DNA of 64,000 nucleotides from Streptomyces massasporeus (GTDB lineage Bacteria > Actinomycetota > Actinomycetes > Streptomycetales > Streptomycetaceae): NCBI RefSeq assembly GCF_014648995.1, contig NZ_BMSE01000002.1, forward strand, positions 372,001-436,000, written 5' to 3'. Positions 25,882 to 34,941 of this stretch are shown piece after piece. A program made the position numbers and the translations under genes. Every line of letters begins with the position of its first letter. Within the stretch, counting starts at the first letter, position 1. Under the pieces are notes generated by a model. That model was not told where the DNA came from. It saw only the letters and a list, made by a program, of their open reading frames with translations, and did no database searches.

Positions 25882-25919
25882 TGGGCCGTCTCTGGGCCGT
25901 CGGGCGTCCCTGGGCCGTC
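25882..25919. repeat. Three TGGGCCGTC boxes (candidate integrase arm sites, left)
   Basis: TGGGCCGTC occurs at 25882-25890, 25893-25901 and 25911-25919, all in the same orientation, about 75 nt inside the left repeat. Confidence 0.5.
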
Positions 25920-25953
25920 ATGAGCGTGACCGGCGGCCCGGTACATCGCGGAG

Positions 25954-26750
25954 ATGGCTTTCCACGGGCTGTGGGAGATCTTCCAGGACGTAGCGCCGGA
26001 GCCACCGGTACGCGTCCAAGGTGGAGGCCGGCGGCGGTGTGATGACCGCGCGGTCTTGGCCGCGATCATCTTCGTCGCCACCTCAGGCTGCACTTGGCGG
26101 CAGCTGCCGCCGGTCTTCGGCGCTTCTTGGCAGACGGTGCACCGGCGATTCACGGACTGGTCCACGGCGCGGGTGTGGGCCAAGCTGCACCGCGTGGTCC
26201 TCGACCGACTTGGCATGAACGGCGAGCTGGACTGGTCGCGTTGCGCAATCGATTCGGTCAGTGTCCGGGCGGTCAAAGGGGGCCCCTGACCGGACCGAAT
26301 CCGACCGATCGCGGCAAGCTCGGGTCGAAGATTCACCTGATCTGTGACCGCAACGGGCTACCGCTCTCGGTCGGCATCTCCGGTGCCAACCTCCACGACA
26401 GCCAGGCACTGATCCCGTTGATGCGCGGCATCCCGCCAGTCCGCTCCCGCTTTGGCCCCCGGCGCCGACGCCCAGCCAGGCTGCATGCGGACAAGGGCTA
26501 CGACTTCGACCACTTGCGAGGTTGGCTGCGCCGTCGGCAGATCGTGCCGCGCAGCGCCCGCCGCGGGGTGGAAAACTCCAACCGCCTGGGCCCGCACCGC
26601 TGGGTGGTCGAGCGGACGATGTCCTGGCTGAACGGATGCCGGCGACTGCACCGCCGCTACGAGCGCAAGGCCAGCCACTTCCTCGCCTTCGTTGGCATCG
26701 CCAGTGCCCTGATCTGCTACCGGCGCCTTCGCCGATCAGGACATTCGTAG
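25954..26750 (+). mobile_element. IS5-family (IS427-type) transposase in two overlapping frames
   Basis: The first frame (25954-26289) encodes GGGRRRCDDRAVLAAIIFVA, TSGCTWRQLPPVFGASW and DWSRCAIDSVSVRAVKGG and then stops. The second frame (from about 26280 to 26750) continues GPLTGPNPTDRGKLGSKIHL, LHADKGYDFDHLRGWLRR and RWVVERTMSWLNGCRRLHRR. Together these give the DDE residues (D of IDSV, D of HADKGYD, E of VVERT). The switch is a -1 shift at AAAGGGGGCCCC, and programmed frameshifting is known for this subgroup, so the enzyme may be functional. Terminal inverted repeats were not found by eye. Confidence 0.8.
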
Positions 26751-26789
26751 AGTGCCCAGCAGGATGCTAGGCAACAGGAGGTTGCAGGG

Positions 26790-27191
26790 ATGGACGTCTC
26801 GTGGGCAGCAACGGACCCCGAATCGCGACAGTTCTCCCCGACTGAGCGAAGCTCCGATATTGCGGATCTGGCCGATCACTTCACCGCACTGCGCTCGCAT
26901 GGCCAGGGATACCTGGAAGTCCGCCTGCCGGGCGACGAGTTTCCCCTGCTGACCCTGGGCTTCCAAGACGATCAAGCAGTCATCCACCGGTTCGACGCTG
27001 CTGAGAAGTCGTCCCTACTCGTCGGCGATGGCACCGCCGCAGCGGATGCGGTCGTCGAAGTGCCGATCATGGACGACCCGGCCGTGTTCAGTGGCGACTG
27101 CGTCGTCGCAGTCGATCGCGCCTGGGCCCTCATTCGCACCTTCATCCAGACCAGGGCGCCTGGCGAGCTGGGTGAGTGGCGGGAGCTGTGA
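26790..27191 (+). CDS. Small acidic protein, possible Imm1-type immunity protein
   Basis: A 133-residue cytoplasmic protein. Its pattern of a central LLTLGFQDDQAVIHRFDAA segment and a final AVDRAWALIRTFIQTRAPGE followed by a conserved Trp near the end (GEW) resembles Imm1-family immunity proteins, whose C-terminus reads A...+.F+.TG..P....W. AGGAGG lies about 8 nt upstream of the ATG. No toxin with a polymorphic domain is adjacent; the HNH protein downstream is separated by 163 nt and has no export signal. If the family call is right, this is an orphan immunity gene. Confidence 0.5.
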   Translation: MDVSWAATDPESRQFSPTERSSDIADLADHFTALRSHGQGYLEVRLPGDEFPLLTLGFQDDQAVIHRFDAAEKSSLLVGDGTAAADAVVEVPIMDDPAVFSGDCVVAVDRAWALIRTFIQTRAPGELGEWREL

Positions 27192-27354
27192 CCCCGCCTC
27201 GATCGCCCCTCGAGACACCGTCTAAGGCGGTGGTCAGGTCCCCTTGGACTATGTGTGGACGGACCCCGACCGACCGAGCTTCTGCGAGGGTCCTGAACCA
27301 CCTCATTACCTGAGGCCCGCGCGGGCTCCTCTCGTCGTCACTTACCACGCATGA

Positions 27355-27930
27355 GTGGCGCGTGAGACGTACTCGAACAAACTTATGTACGGACGGCCTG
27401 CGCTCCGCCAGCCTGGCCGAGTGCTGCTACGTCTTCCAACACCACGCGGCCCTCTCCCCTCCTGGGTGCGCGAAGCCGTGCTGTCGGCTGCCGGCGGATG
27501 GTGCACCTACTGCGGAAGCATGGGAGTTCGCGCCGAGGTAGTCGACCACGTCGTGCCTCTTGAGCAAGGTGGCACCGATGACATCACAAATCTTGTTCCT
27601 TCCTGCCGCTCTTGCAATGCGAGCAAGAGGGACCGCACTCCAGGGCAGTGGAAGAAGAGCTTGGAGCGTCGGCATTACGGGCCACCCGGGTGGTGGGACG
27701 AGCCGCCGTACCCCGACATCATGGACTACACAGACGCTGGGCTGACGAAGCTCGTTAGCGAGGCACAGAGTGAGGTGCTGGCAGCGGCACGTCCCTATCA
27801 GGAGCAGGCCGCTGCAAAGATGAAGGGCCTTGTCGATCGATTTGACGCGAACCTGCGTAACCTCACTCCTTCTCAGAGGGAAGAGGTCCTGGGGGCGCTG
27901 CGTGCTCTAACGGATAAATACGACAACTGA
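27355..27930 (+). CDS. HNH endonuclease
   Basis: A 191-residue protein. The HNH module lies at residues about 48-95: GWCTYCG, VDHVVPLEQGGTDDITNLVP and CRSCNASKRDRTP, giving a CxxC...DH...N...CxxC..K arrangement with zinc and nuclease residues intact. A helical C-terminal half (residues 110-190) follows and may mediate oligomerisation or partner binding. The GTG at 27355 and the ATG at 27385 are both possible starts. HNH genes are common cargo of integrative elements and phages; whether this is defensive, packaging or homing-related is unknown. Confidence 0.8.
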   Translation: MARETYSNKLMYGRPALRQPGRVLLRLPTPRGPLPSWVREAVLSAAGGWCTYCGSMGVRAEVVDHVVPLEQGGTDDITNLVPSCRSCNASKRDRTPGQWKKSLERRHYGPPGWWDEPPYPDIMDYTDAGLTKLVSEAQSEVLAAARPYQEQAAAKMKGLVDRFDANLRNLTPSQREEVLGALRALTDKYDN

Positions 27931-28242
27931 AAGTGCCTGCCGAGGTGGCGTCCGCACCGCAAGCGCACCAGATTGAGCAGGGAACAGCGGGGAATCATGG
28001 TGAAAGTGGCCGGGATCGTCGGAGCCACGGCCCAACCGTTGGCCCAGGTCAGAACCCAAACCGCCCGCAAGAAGTCGCAGCTTCCCAAGCTGAGGGCTCA
28101 CGGTGAGAAGCCCACAGCATCTGAACTGCATCAGAGCCGTGGGCTTCGTCAGGACCACTGGATAGCCAGCGGTGACCAGTTGACGGGTTCCCTCTCTCTG
28201 CGTGTCAAGGGACGTCGCTGCAGGCAGCCGCTCTTGGTGGTC
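27931..28242. other. Gap between convergent genes
   Basis: 312 nt between the HNH gene and the minus-strand operon. Short ORFs on both strands look unconvincing. It contains the hairpin at 28107-28147. Confidence 0.4.
28107..28147. terminator. Hairpin between convergent transcription units
   Basis: GAAGCCCAC (28107-28115) pairs with GTGGGCTTC (28139-28147), and the loop holds a second short stem (TCTGA/TCAGA). It lies about 95 nt past the end of the minus-strand operon. Confidence 0.55.
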
Positions 28243-28542
28243 TCAGGGGCCCGATTCGCCGACCGCCAGGAGGTGACCGCGGCTGGTGGCAACGCGGAGG
28301 ACGTCCCGGAGACCCCCGCTCAGCTCCTTCGCCAAGCGTCGCATCTCGTCAAGGGTCACATCCCGGTCGCTGAGGGTTTCGGAGGCTTCCTCCAGTAGCT
28401 CGGCCGCCGTGCCGAGCTGAACCGCCTCGACGTTGTCCGCCAGGCGGGACATGTAGCCGCCCCGTTCGTCGGTGCTCAGGTAGCAGGGCTTGCCTTCCGG
28501 GCCCGACCACGGAAGGAGTCGCAGTTCGGTCGGTGTCGTCAT
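28243..28542 (-). CDS. Small conserved protein of Streptomyces integrative elements
   Basis: A 99-residue protein beginning MTTPTELRLLPWSGPEGKPC and containing DERGGYMSRLADNVEAVQLG, then a helical tail. This type commonly follows GntR regulators in Streptomyces integrative elements; no function is known. Its ATG overlaps the TGA of the GntR gene (ATGA), so it is translationally coupled and last in the operon. Confidence 0.7.
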   Translation of the reverse strand: MTTPTELRLLPWSGPEGKPCYLSTDERGGYMSRLADNVEAVQLGTAAELLEEASETLSDRDVTLDEMRRLAKELSGGLRDVLRVATSRGHLLAVGESGP

Positions 28543-29282
28543 CCCTTGCTCTGCCTTTCGTCGATTACGTGGTGGGTGGAGAACACGGCGTCGACTCGAT
28601 CCCCCGGGAAGGCCAGAAGCGTGGCCTCGACGACGCGGCCCGTGGAGTCGGTGGCGATGCGAGTGATGGAGAGGACGATGGACGCGATGCCGATCCGGAG
28701 GGCCGATGCTTCGTCCGGGGTCGGGAGGCGAGCACTCACCGTCTCTCGGACAGCAGTCGGAGGTGGGCCGAGGAAGGCGAACCTTGTGGCCGCCTCTCTG
28801 CACTTGGAGGCGTCGTCGAGCGCTCCGGGCGGGACCAGGTCATGCGGCATGTAGAGGCGCGCCAGGCCATGTGGTGGCTCCCCTTCGCGGCTGAGGCAGG
28901 TGAACTCCACGACGGGGCTGCCCGTTGGCACCTTTAGCAAGGTCGCCAGGTGTGCTTGGGCCTGAACTGCGGTGCTGCGGATGGTGACGCGCAAGTCTGG
29001 CTCGGCGGCGGTCCACGGGTCCAGGGTGCCCCAGCCGCCGACGTACATGATCTTGCGGTGAGGGTGGTGGACGAAGTTGCCTTTGCCGTGGATCTTCTCG
29101 ACGAGGCCTTCCCTCTGGAGGGCGGCGAGTGCTCTTCGCAGCGTCACCGTGCTGACCCTGTATCGGCCGGCGAGGGCAGCCTCGGAAGGAAGGCGTTCAC
29201 TCGGCAGGATGCGGCCAGCTGCGATCTGTTGCCGGAGGTCGTCGGCGATGTCGTGGTGACGGGAGCGCATGGACCCGGTCAC
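28539..29282 (-). CDS. GntR-family transcriptional regulator (HutC/UTRA type)
   Basis: A 247-residue regulator. The winged helix covers residues 5-75 (DDLRQQIAAGRILPSERLPS, VSTVTLRRALAALQREGLVE, GKGNFV). A UTRA ligand-binding domain follows (GSPVVEFTCLSREGEPPHGL, ALRIGIASIVLSITRIATDS). Its GTG start overlaps the upstream small gene by 4 nt. In pSAM2-like elements such regulators (KorSA type) repress transfer and excision genes. It is one of two GntR proteins in the element; the divergent one lies at 30390. Confidence 0.85.
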   Translation of the reverse strand: MTGSMRSRHHDIADDLRQQIAAGRILPSERLPSEAALAGRYRVSTVTLRRALAALQREGLVEKIHGKGNFVHHPHRKIMYVGGWGTLDPWTAAEPDLRVTIRSTAVQAQAHLATLLKVPTGSPVVEFTCLSREGEPPHGLARLYMPHDLVPPGALDDASKCREAATRFAFLGPPPTAVRETVSARLPTPDEASALRIGIASIVLSITRIATDSTGRVVEATLLAFPGDRVDAVFSTHHVIDERQSKG

Positions 29283-29503
29283 CGTCCTCTCAGCATTCGC
29301 ACGGCCACGAGCCGGGTACGTGCATGTATGGTCAGCAGCTCGCCCGACTCGAAGACCAGTTGCTTCGCTCCCTGGCGGAGCTGGAAGAGGTCTCTCACCC
29401 GGACGGCATGGCCTCCGAGTTGAATGATGTCGCCGCGCTGCACGGTGGTCGCGGTGACCTCGATGTTGGAGACCAGCGCGCCACCGGGGGCATACGCCGT
29501 CAC
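29279..29503 (-). CDS. Small conserved protein upstream of the GntR gene
   Basis: A 74-residue protein: MTAYAPGGALVSNIEVTATT, then GDIIQLGGHAVRVRDLFQLR and GAKQLVFESGELLTIHARTR. It looks like a small beta-barrel protein and is common in Streptomyces elements. It overlaps both neighbours by 4 nt (GTGA), upstream and downstream. Confidence 0.7.
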   Translation of the reverse strand: MTAYAPGGALVSNIEVTATTVQRGDIIQLGGHAVRVRDLFQLRQGAKQLVFESGELLTIHARTRLVAVRMLRGR

Positions 29504-29703
29504 CGAGTCACCTCCAAGGACGCGGGCGGGTCAACGCCCGAGTGGCACGGGCAGTCGCACGCCTCTCAGATCACCGGGATGTCGGACGGGGCCGGCGTCG
29601 GGGAGGCGTCGGCGCAAACGTGGTGCGTGCCGATCCGGCATGCAGTCGAGCGGTAGGGGACGGACGCGGCGTCTGCGATGTGCGGCTGTCGACGATGCGG
29701 CAT
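29500..29703 (-). pseudogene. Small Cys-rich element protein interrupted by an in-frame TGA
   Basis: The ATG at 29703 overlaps the TGA of the gene before it. The frame reads MPHRRQPHIADAASVPYRST, CRIGTHHVCADASPTPAP and DIPVI, then TGA at 29566-29568, and continues in frame EACDCPCHSGVDPPASLEVT to a TGA that overlaps the next start. Related Streptomyces proteins read PVIYE.C.CPCH without a break, so a Tyr codon seems to have become a stop. The junctions at both ends still have the 4-nt or 1-nt overlaps of an intact operon. Confidence 0.6.
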
Positions 29704-30019
29704 CAGTAAGCCCATGTGAGCGCTGACCAGGCGTCCGCCGAGAGGTGAGGGGCGATGACCATCGCACGTGCCCGGACGCGTCCTTCCATCGCCAGGACGT
29801 ACGGGCGGACCTGGGCCACGTCCTCTCCTCTGAGCAGGTTTCGGTGAGATGCGCGTCCTCGGCTGTACGCCCCAAGCCGGGGGCCGACGTGCCATCGGGC
29901 CTACGAGAGACGGGAAGAGGCGGAGGAGACAAGGCGGGCACTAACGGCCGGCGGTGCCTGTCCCTTGGAGAGTTGCGCACCCTAGTGAGAGAGAAGGCGC
30001 GGCGGATACGGTTGAGCAC
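29703..30019 (-). pseudogene. Frameshifted small element protein
   Basis: The first part (from ATG 30019) reads MLNRIRRAFSLTRVRNSPRD, like the basic N-terminus of a Streptomyces element protein family. The expected C-terminal block appears in another frame: LLRGEDVAQVRPYVLAMEGR, ending WAY and TGA at 29705-29703, which overlaps the next start. A frameshift around 29860-29900 separates the two halves. The opposite-strand ORF over this stretch is a shadow. Confidence 0.55.
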
Positions 30020-30031
30020 GCTGTTCAGCTC

Positions 30032-30310
30032 CTATCGCTGATGGCTCGGTCCCCAGACATCGCCCGTCGTGGGGGCCGCTTTGCGTACGACCGCCCATAA
30101 GGTGCGGTCGTTCAAGCTGGTGGCGAGGAGCCCGAATCGGTCGGCCTCAGCCACCACGTCCAGGACCTCCCGCCATGACTCGGCGGAGAGCGTGTCCGGC
30201 ACCTCCGTTTCCACCGATGTGTGCTGGTGCTGTTCCTCCACTCGCGTGGAAAGCCCGAGGGCGGACAGCCGGGCGGCGATGGCCGCCGCTCTAACTCCCG
30301 AAGCGGGCAC
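30032..30310 (-). CDS. Small conserved protein heading the minus-strand operon
   Basis: A 92-residue protein: VRAAAIAARLSALGLSTRVE, then SAESWREVLDVVAEADRFGL and TSLNDRTLWAVVRKAAP. GGAGG lies 7 nt upstream of the GTG start. The family occurs beside GntR regulators in actinomycete elements; no function is known. It is the first of six genes (30310 to 28243) that are almost all overlapping. Confidence 0.7.
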   Translation of the reverse strand: MPASGVRAAAIAARLSALGLSTRVEEQHQHTSVETEVPDTLSAESWREVLDVVAEADRFGLLATSLNDRTLWAVVRKAAPTTGDVWGPSHQR

Positions 30311-30349
30311 AGGGCAGCCTCCGTCATCCAGTGATCACTTTGAGTGAAG

Positions 30350-30380
30350 CTAGTTAACTAGGTTAGAGCTAGTGGACTAG
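30350..30380. promoter_or_regulatory. Two CTAGT-N2-ACTAG operators between divergent operons
   Basis: CTAGTTAACTAG (30350-30361, perfect palindrome) and CTAGTGGACTAG (30369-30380) have centres 19 nt apart. They lie between the minus-strand operon and the GntR gene that starts at 30390. Spacing and symmetry fit a GntR dimer pair regulating both directions. Confidence 0.75.
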
Positions 30381-30389
30381 ATTTTCCAT

Positions 30390-31145
30390 ATGCCTGAGCA
30401 GCCGCCCTATCTCCGCGTCGCCGAGGAACTCCGGCGGCGGATCGCGGAGCACCTGTGGGAGCCGGGAGACCGTCTGCCCTCTCGCGCGCAGATCGGCCAG
30501 GAGTGCGGCGTCGGCGAGAACGTGGTCCGTCGGGCGCAAGAGCTGCTGATTTCCCAAGGCGTGCTGGAAGGCCGCGCTGGGTCGGGTACCTACGTCGCCG
30601 AGCCCAGACAGCGGGTGCGGGTGGTGCGTTCGTCGGCGCGCGAGCAGCCGAGCGGGTCACCCTTCCGGGCCGACATGAAGGCTGTGGGCAGGCAAGGGGA
30701 CTGGGAGAGTCGGACGGATGCCAAGGTGCCGGCCCCCGCAGACATCGCGGTGCGGCTCGGGATCGACGAGGGGGAACTGTGCGTGCGGACCGCGTACGAG
30801 TTCCTGGCGGACGGCAGGCCGGTCCAGCTGTCGACGAGTTGGGAGCCGTACGAACTCACCGCCGGCACTCTCGTCGTTCTCCCCGAGGGCGGGCCGCATG
30901 CTGGAGCGGGCGTCGTGAACCGTATGGCCGCGATCGGCATCACGGTCAGCCATGCCGTGGAGCAGCCAGAGCCGAGGCAGGCGACCGCCGAGGAGGCATC
31001 GCTACTCGGCATCCAGAAAGCTGCCCTTGTCACGCATATTCGGCGGACGTACTACAGCGACGACGGTAGGCCCGTGGAGACAGCGGACATCGTGGTTCCT
31101 TCGGCTCACTGCGAGATCGTCTATGAGATCCCGATCAACCGATAG
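30390..31145 (+). CDS. GntR-family transcriptional regulator (HutC/UTRA type)
   Basis: A 251-residue regulator. The winged helix spans residues 5-75: RVAEELRRRIAEHLWEPGDR, LPSRAQIGQECGVGENVVRR, GRAGSGTYVAEP. The UTRA domain follows (VRTAYEFLADGRPVQLSTSW, TYYSDDGRPVETADIVVPSA). The twin CTAGT palindromes end 9 nt before its ATG, so it very likely represses itself and the divergent operon. No ribosome-binding site is obvious. Probably the master regulator of the element. Confidence 0.88.
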   Translation: MPEQPPYLRVAEELRRRIAEHLWEPGDRLPSRAQIGQECGVGENVVRRAQELLISQGVLEGRAGSGTYVAEPRQRVRVVRSSAREQPSGSPFRADMKAVGRQGDWESRTDAKVPAPADIAVRLGIDEGELCVRTAYEFLADGRPVQLSTSWEPYELTAGTLVVLPEGGPHAGAGVVNRMAAIGITVSHAVEQPEPRQATAEEASLLGIQKAALVTHIRRTYYSDDGRPVETADIVVPSAHCEIVYEIPINR

Positions 31146-31147
31146 CC

Positions 31148-31366
31148 GTGCCTAGGGTTCGCCATGTGGCCGACGATGCTCCGTCCTGTCCCGAGTGCAG
31201 GCAGCCCCTGAAGTCGGGCGGTCTTGTGCTGGTCAAGAGAGACGACGACGGCCGGAGGACTTGCCGATCTCTATGGCGGTGCGCTGATCGGCACACCTGG
31301 TGGCGGTGGGCGGACCGGCCGGAGGGGCCACTGGAAGCCTGCCCACTTCCGCATGTGTTCCGTTGA
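31148..31366 (+). CDS. Small zinc-ribbon-like protein
   Basis: A 72-residue protein with CPECRQPLK and later CRSLWRCADRHTWWRWADRP: two CxxC-type pairs (CPEC and C....C..RH) that could bind zinc. It starts 2 nt after the GntR stop, so the genes are cotranscribed. It is a recurring small partner of GntR genes in Streptomyces elements. Function unknown. Confidence 0.65.
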   Translation: MPRVRHVADDAPSCPECRQPLKSGGLVLVKRDDDGRRTCRSLWRCADRHTWWRWADRPEGPLEACPLPHVFR

Positions 31367-31416
31367 CATCCTGCCCTCGCGTCAGCGGGGCCGGACCTCG
31401 GAGCCCTGAGGTGTGC

Positions 31417-31932
31417 TCAACTCGGCGTGACGGCATCGAGCCATCCGGCGAGCGCGTAGAAGTCGGTGCCACTGAGGCCCTTGGCTGGCTCGACCTGGTG
31501 CAGCAGTGAAGGCCCAGGGTGGCTGGCGTCAACCCAGAGGCGGTCTGTGGCGCTGATCTCGTCATCGACCCAGATGAACGGTCGGCCGGCAGCCCACTCG
31601 ACCATGGGACGAGTCTTCCAGTGGAGACCCCGCGGGGCCCCTTCTGCGTCGGCGTCCGGCCACTCCAGGACCGCCAGCCTCGGCAGGCCGATGCGCGGGG
31701 TGATTACTTCGTTCGCCTCTTCCATCCAGGTCGTCGCCCAGACGAGCTGGCAGCCCAGAGCAATGAGGCGCTCCCCGATCCCGGGGTCGAGTCGGGCCAG
31801 CAACGGGTTCCCCTGATCGACGGTCGTCGAGGAGGTGGCAGCGACCTCTTTCTGACCGGCCGACGACCCGAACGGGATCAGTGGGCCGTCCACGTCGAGG
31901 AAGAGGAGAGGGCGCTCCGATGAGCTGGTCAC
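31417..31932 (-). CDS. HAD-superfamily-like hydrolase
   Basis: A 171-residue protein. Motif I is LLFLDVDGPL, with the nucleophile and acid/base aspartates. WATTWMEEANEVI supplies the motif II threonine, and PFIWVDDEIS the motif IV acidic pair. The fold is therefore HAD-like, with no clear cap domain. Substrate unknown. It is the last gene before the right end of the element. Confidence 0.7.
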   Translation of the reverse strand: MTSSSERPLLFLDVDGPLIPFGSSAGQKEVAATSSTTVDQGNPLLARLDPGIGERLIALGCQLVWATTWMEEANEVITPRIGLPRLAVLEWPDADAEGAPRGLHWKTRPMVEWAAGRPFIWVDDEISATDRLWVDASHPGPSLLHQVEPAKGLSGTDFYALAGWLDAVTPS

Positions 31933-31977
31933 GGCAGTACCGTAGCCCCGCGCAGCGGGGGAGCGGCACCTTCGGGC

Positions 31978-31997
31978 TGGGCCGTCCCTGGGCCGTG
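31978..31997. repeat. Two TGGGCCGT boxes (candidate integrase arm sites, right)
   Basis: TGGGCCGTC at 31978-31986 and TGGGCCGTG at 31989-31997, same orientation as the left set, about 70 nt inside the right repeat. Confidence 0.5.
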
Positions 31998-32067
31998 CGA
32001 GGGTGTCCGAGGCCGACCGACGGCGACCGACAGTGACAGGTGGGGTTCGGGGGCCTTCCAGGAAAGG

Positions 32068-32133
32068 CCAGGTCAGGAGCCCCGCCCGGAACGCGTTTCC
32101 ACCCAGGCCTAGCGGTACGGCAAGATGGGGTGT
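32068..32133. repeat. Right 66-bp direct repeat (attR candidate), includes probable ettA promoter
   Basis: Matches 25742-25807. It ends 40 nt before the ettA start. The block TTTCCAC followed 17-18 nt later by CAAGAT could be the -35 and -10 of the ettA promoter. Confidence 0.8.
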
Positions 32134-32173
32134 ATCTGCCCACTGCCAGTTTCAAGCTGCCGGACGGTTTCTC

Positions 32174-33838
<1,665 letters not shown>

Positions 33839-33844
33839 TCGATC

Positions 33845-34258
33845 TTGCGGCACATCTACCGCTGCCCGCTGCGTTGGTCGGACATGGACGCGTACGGCCA
33901 TGTGAACAACGCGGTCTTCGTGCGCTACCTGGAGGAAGCCCGTATCGACTTCCTCTTCCGGCCGGAGAAGGATTTCCAGCAGGGGTCCGTGGTGGCACGC
34001 CATGAGATCGACTACAAGCGGCAGCTCGTCCACCGGCACCGCCCGGTGGACATCGAGCTGTGGATCACCGAGATCAGGGCCGCGTCCTTCACCATCACCT
34101 ACGAGGTGAAGGACGACGACGTGGTCTATGTACGGGCCTCGACGGTGGTCGTGCCGTTCGACTTCGAGGCACAGCGCCCGCGCCGGATCACCTCGGAGGA
34201 ACGGGAGTTCCTCCAGGAGTACACGGATGACGACGAGGAGGGGGCCGTCGCCGCATGA
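33845..34258 (+). CDS. Acyl-CoA thioesterase (4HBT hot-dog fold)
   Basis: A 137-residue hot-dog protein. The active-site segment DMDAYGHVNNAVFVRYLEEA contains the catalytic Asp and the GHVNN motif of YbgC/FcbC-type thioesterases, followed by ARHEIDYKRQLVHRHRPVDI. It hydrolyses acyl-CoA; the chain length is unknown. The TTG start lies 6 nt after ettA, so it is in the same operon, and its TGA overlaps the next ATG. Confidence 0.9.
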   Translation: MRHIYRCPLRWSDMDAYGHVNNAVFVRYLEEARIDFLFRPEKDFQQGSVVARHEIDYKRQLVHRHRPVDIELWITEIRAASFTITYEVKDDDVVYVRASTVVVPFDFEAQRPRRITSEEREFLQEYTDDDEEGAVAA

Positions 34259-34923
34259 CGGGCCTGCACCTCGCCGACGAGGGGGAGGCGGCGGATCTCG
34301 CGGCCTTCCTCTCCCGGCTGCTCCACTACGACCGTGGGGCTGCCGTGCGTCTTCAGGCCGCCGGCACCGCACTCGCCGTCTTCGGGCGGCCGCCCTCCTT
34401 CGAGGTGCTCGCCGTGCGGGCGGTGCGGCTGGCGAAGCCGTACGAGAAGGGGCTGGAGGTCACGCTGGACGTGACCGTGTCCGCCGGTGAGTTCCTGGAG
34501 GCGGTGGACGAGAAGGCCGGCACGGCGCTCGTGCCGAGCGCGGTGACCGGGCCGCCGTGGGCGGGGGTGCTGCCGCCCCGCGGGGACTGGCGGTCCGAGC
34601 CGGGGCTTCCCGCGCCGGACGCCCTGCGGTCCCTGGTCGCGGCCGTCGTCGCCGAGTTCCGGTCCCGTACACAGGAGTTGCCCGCCGAGCTGCGGACCCG
34701 CGCCGAGCTGGACCGGATCGGCGCGGACATCTGGTCCCGCACGGTCGGGGACACCCGGCTGCCCGTCCGGGCCGTGCACGCGGCGCAGTCCCTGGGTTTC
34801 CTGCGGCCCGGGGTGCCGCTGGGGCTGCTCTCGTCGGGCGCGTGGCTGAGGCTGCGCACGCCGTACGGGTCCATCGCCGTACGACGTGCCGGGCTCGGGG
34901 CGCTGGACGTCAGCGTCCGCTGA
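34255..34923 (+). CDS. Conserved actinobacterial hypothetical protein
   Basis: A 222-residue protein without membrane segments or a known motif. It starts with GLHLADEGEAADLAAFLSRL and has VRLAKPYEKGLEVTLDVTVS near residue 62. The ATG overlaps the thioesterase stop (ATGA), so it is translationally coupled. It is often found in this position in Streptomyces. Confidence 0.75.
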   Translation: MTGLHLADEGEAADLAAFLSRLLHYDRGAAVRLQAAGTALAVFGRPPSFEVLAVRAVRLAKPYEKGLEVTLDVTVSAGEFLEAVDEKAGTALVPSAVTGPPWAGVLPPRGDWRSEPGLPAPDALRSLVAAVVAEFRSRTQELPAELRTRAELDRIGADIWSRTVGDTRLPVRAVHAAQSLGFLRPGVPLGLLSSGAWLRLRTPYGSIAVRRAGLGALDVSVR

Positions 34924-34941
34924 CCTGGCCCTCGACGGCCG

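Larger units (their letters stand above)
25742..32133. mobile_element. Decayed integrated element (about 6.4 kb) bounded by 66-bp repeats
   Basis: The element is defined by the 66-bp repeats at its ends and by short tandem TGGGCCGTC boxes placed about 75 nt inside each repeat (25882-25919 and 31978-31997), as expected for core and arm sites of a tyrosine integrase. Gene content is accessory: IS5-type transposase, immunity-like protein, HNH nuclease, two GntR regulators, several small actinomycete-element proteins and a HAD-like protein. No integrase, replication or TraB/FtsK transfer gene is present, and three genes are broken. I infer a relic of an actinomycete integrative element. Confidence 0.7.

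Noticed and set aside
27973..28398. Plus-strand ORF across the HNH-GntR gap
   Set aside because: Its second half is antisense to the well-supported 28243-28542 gene, and it has no conserved sequence.
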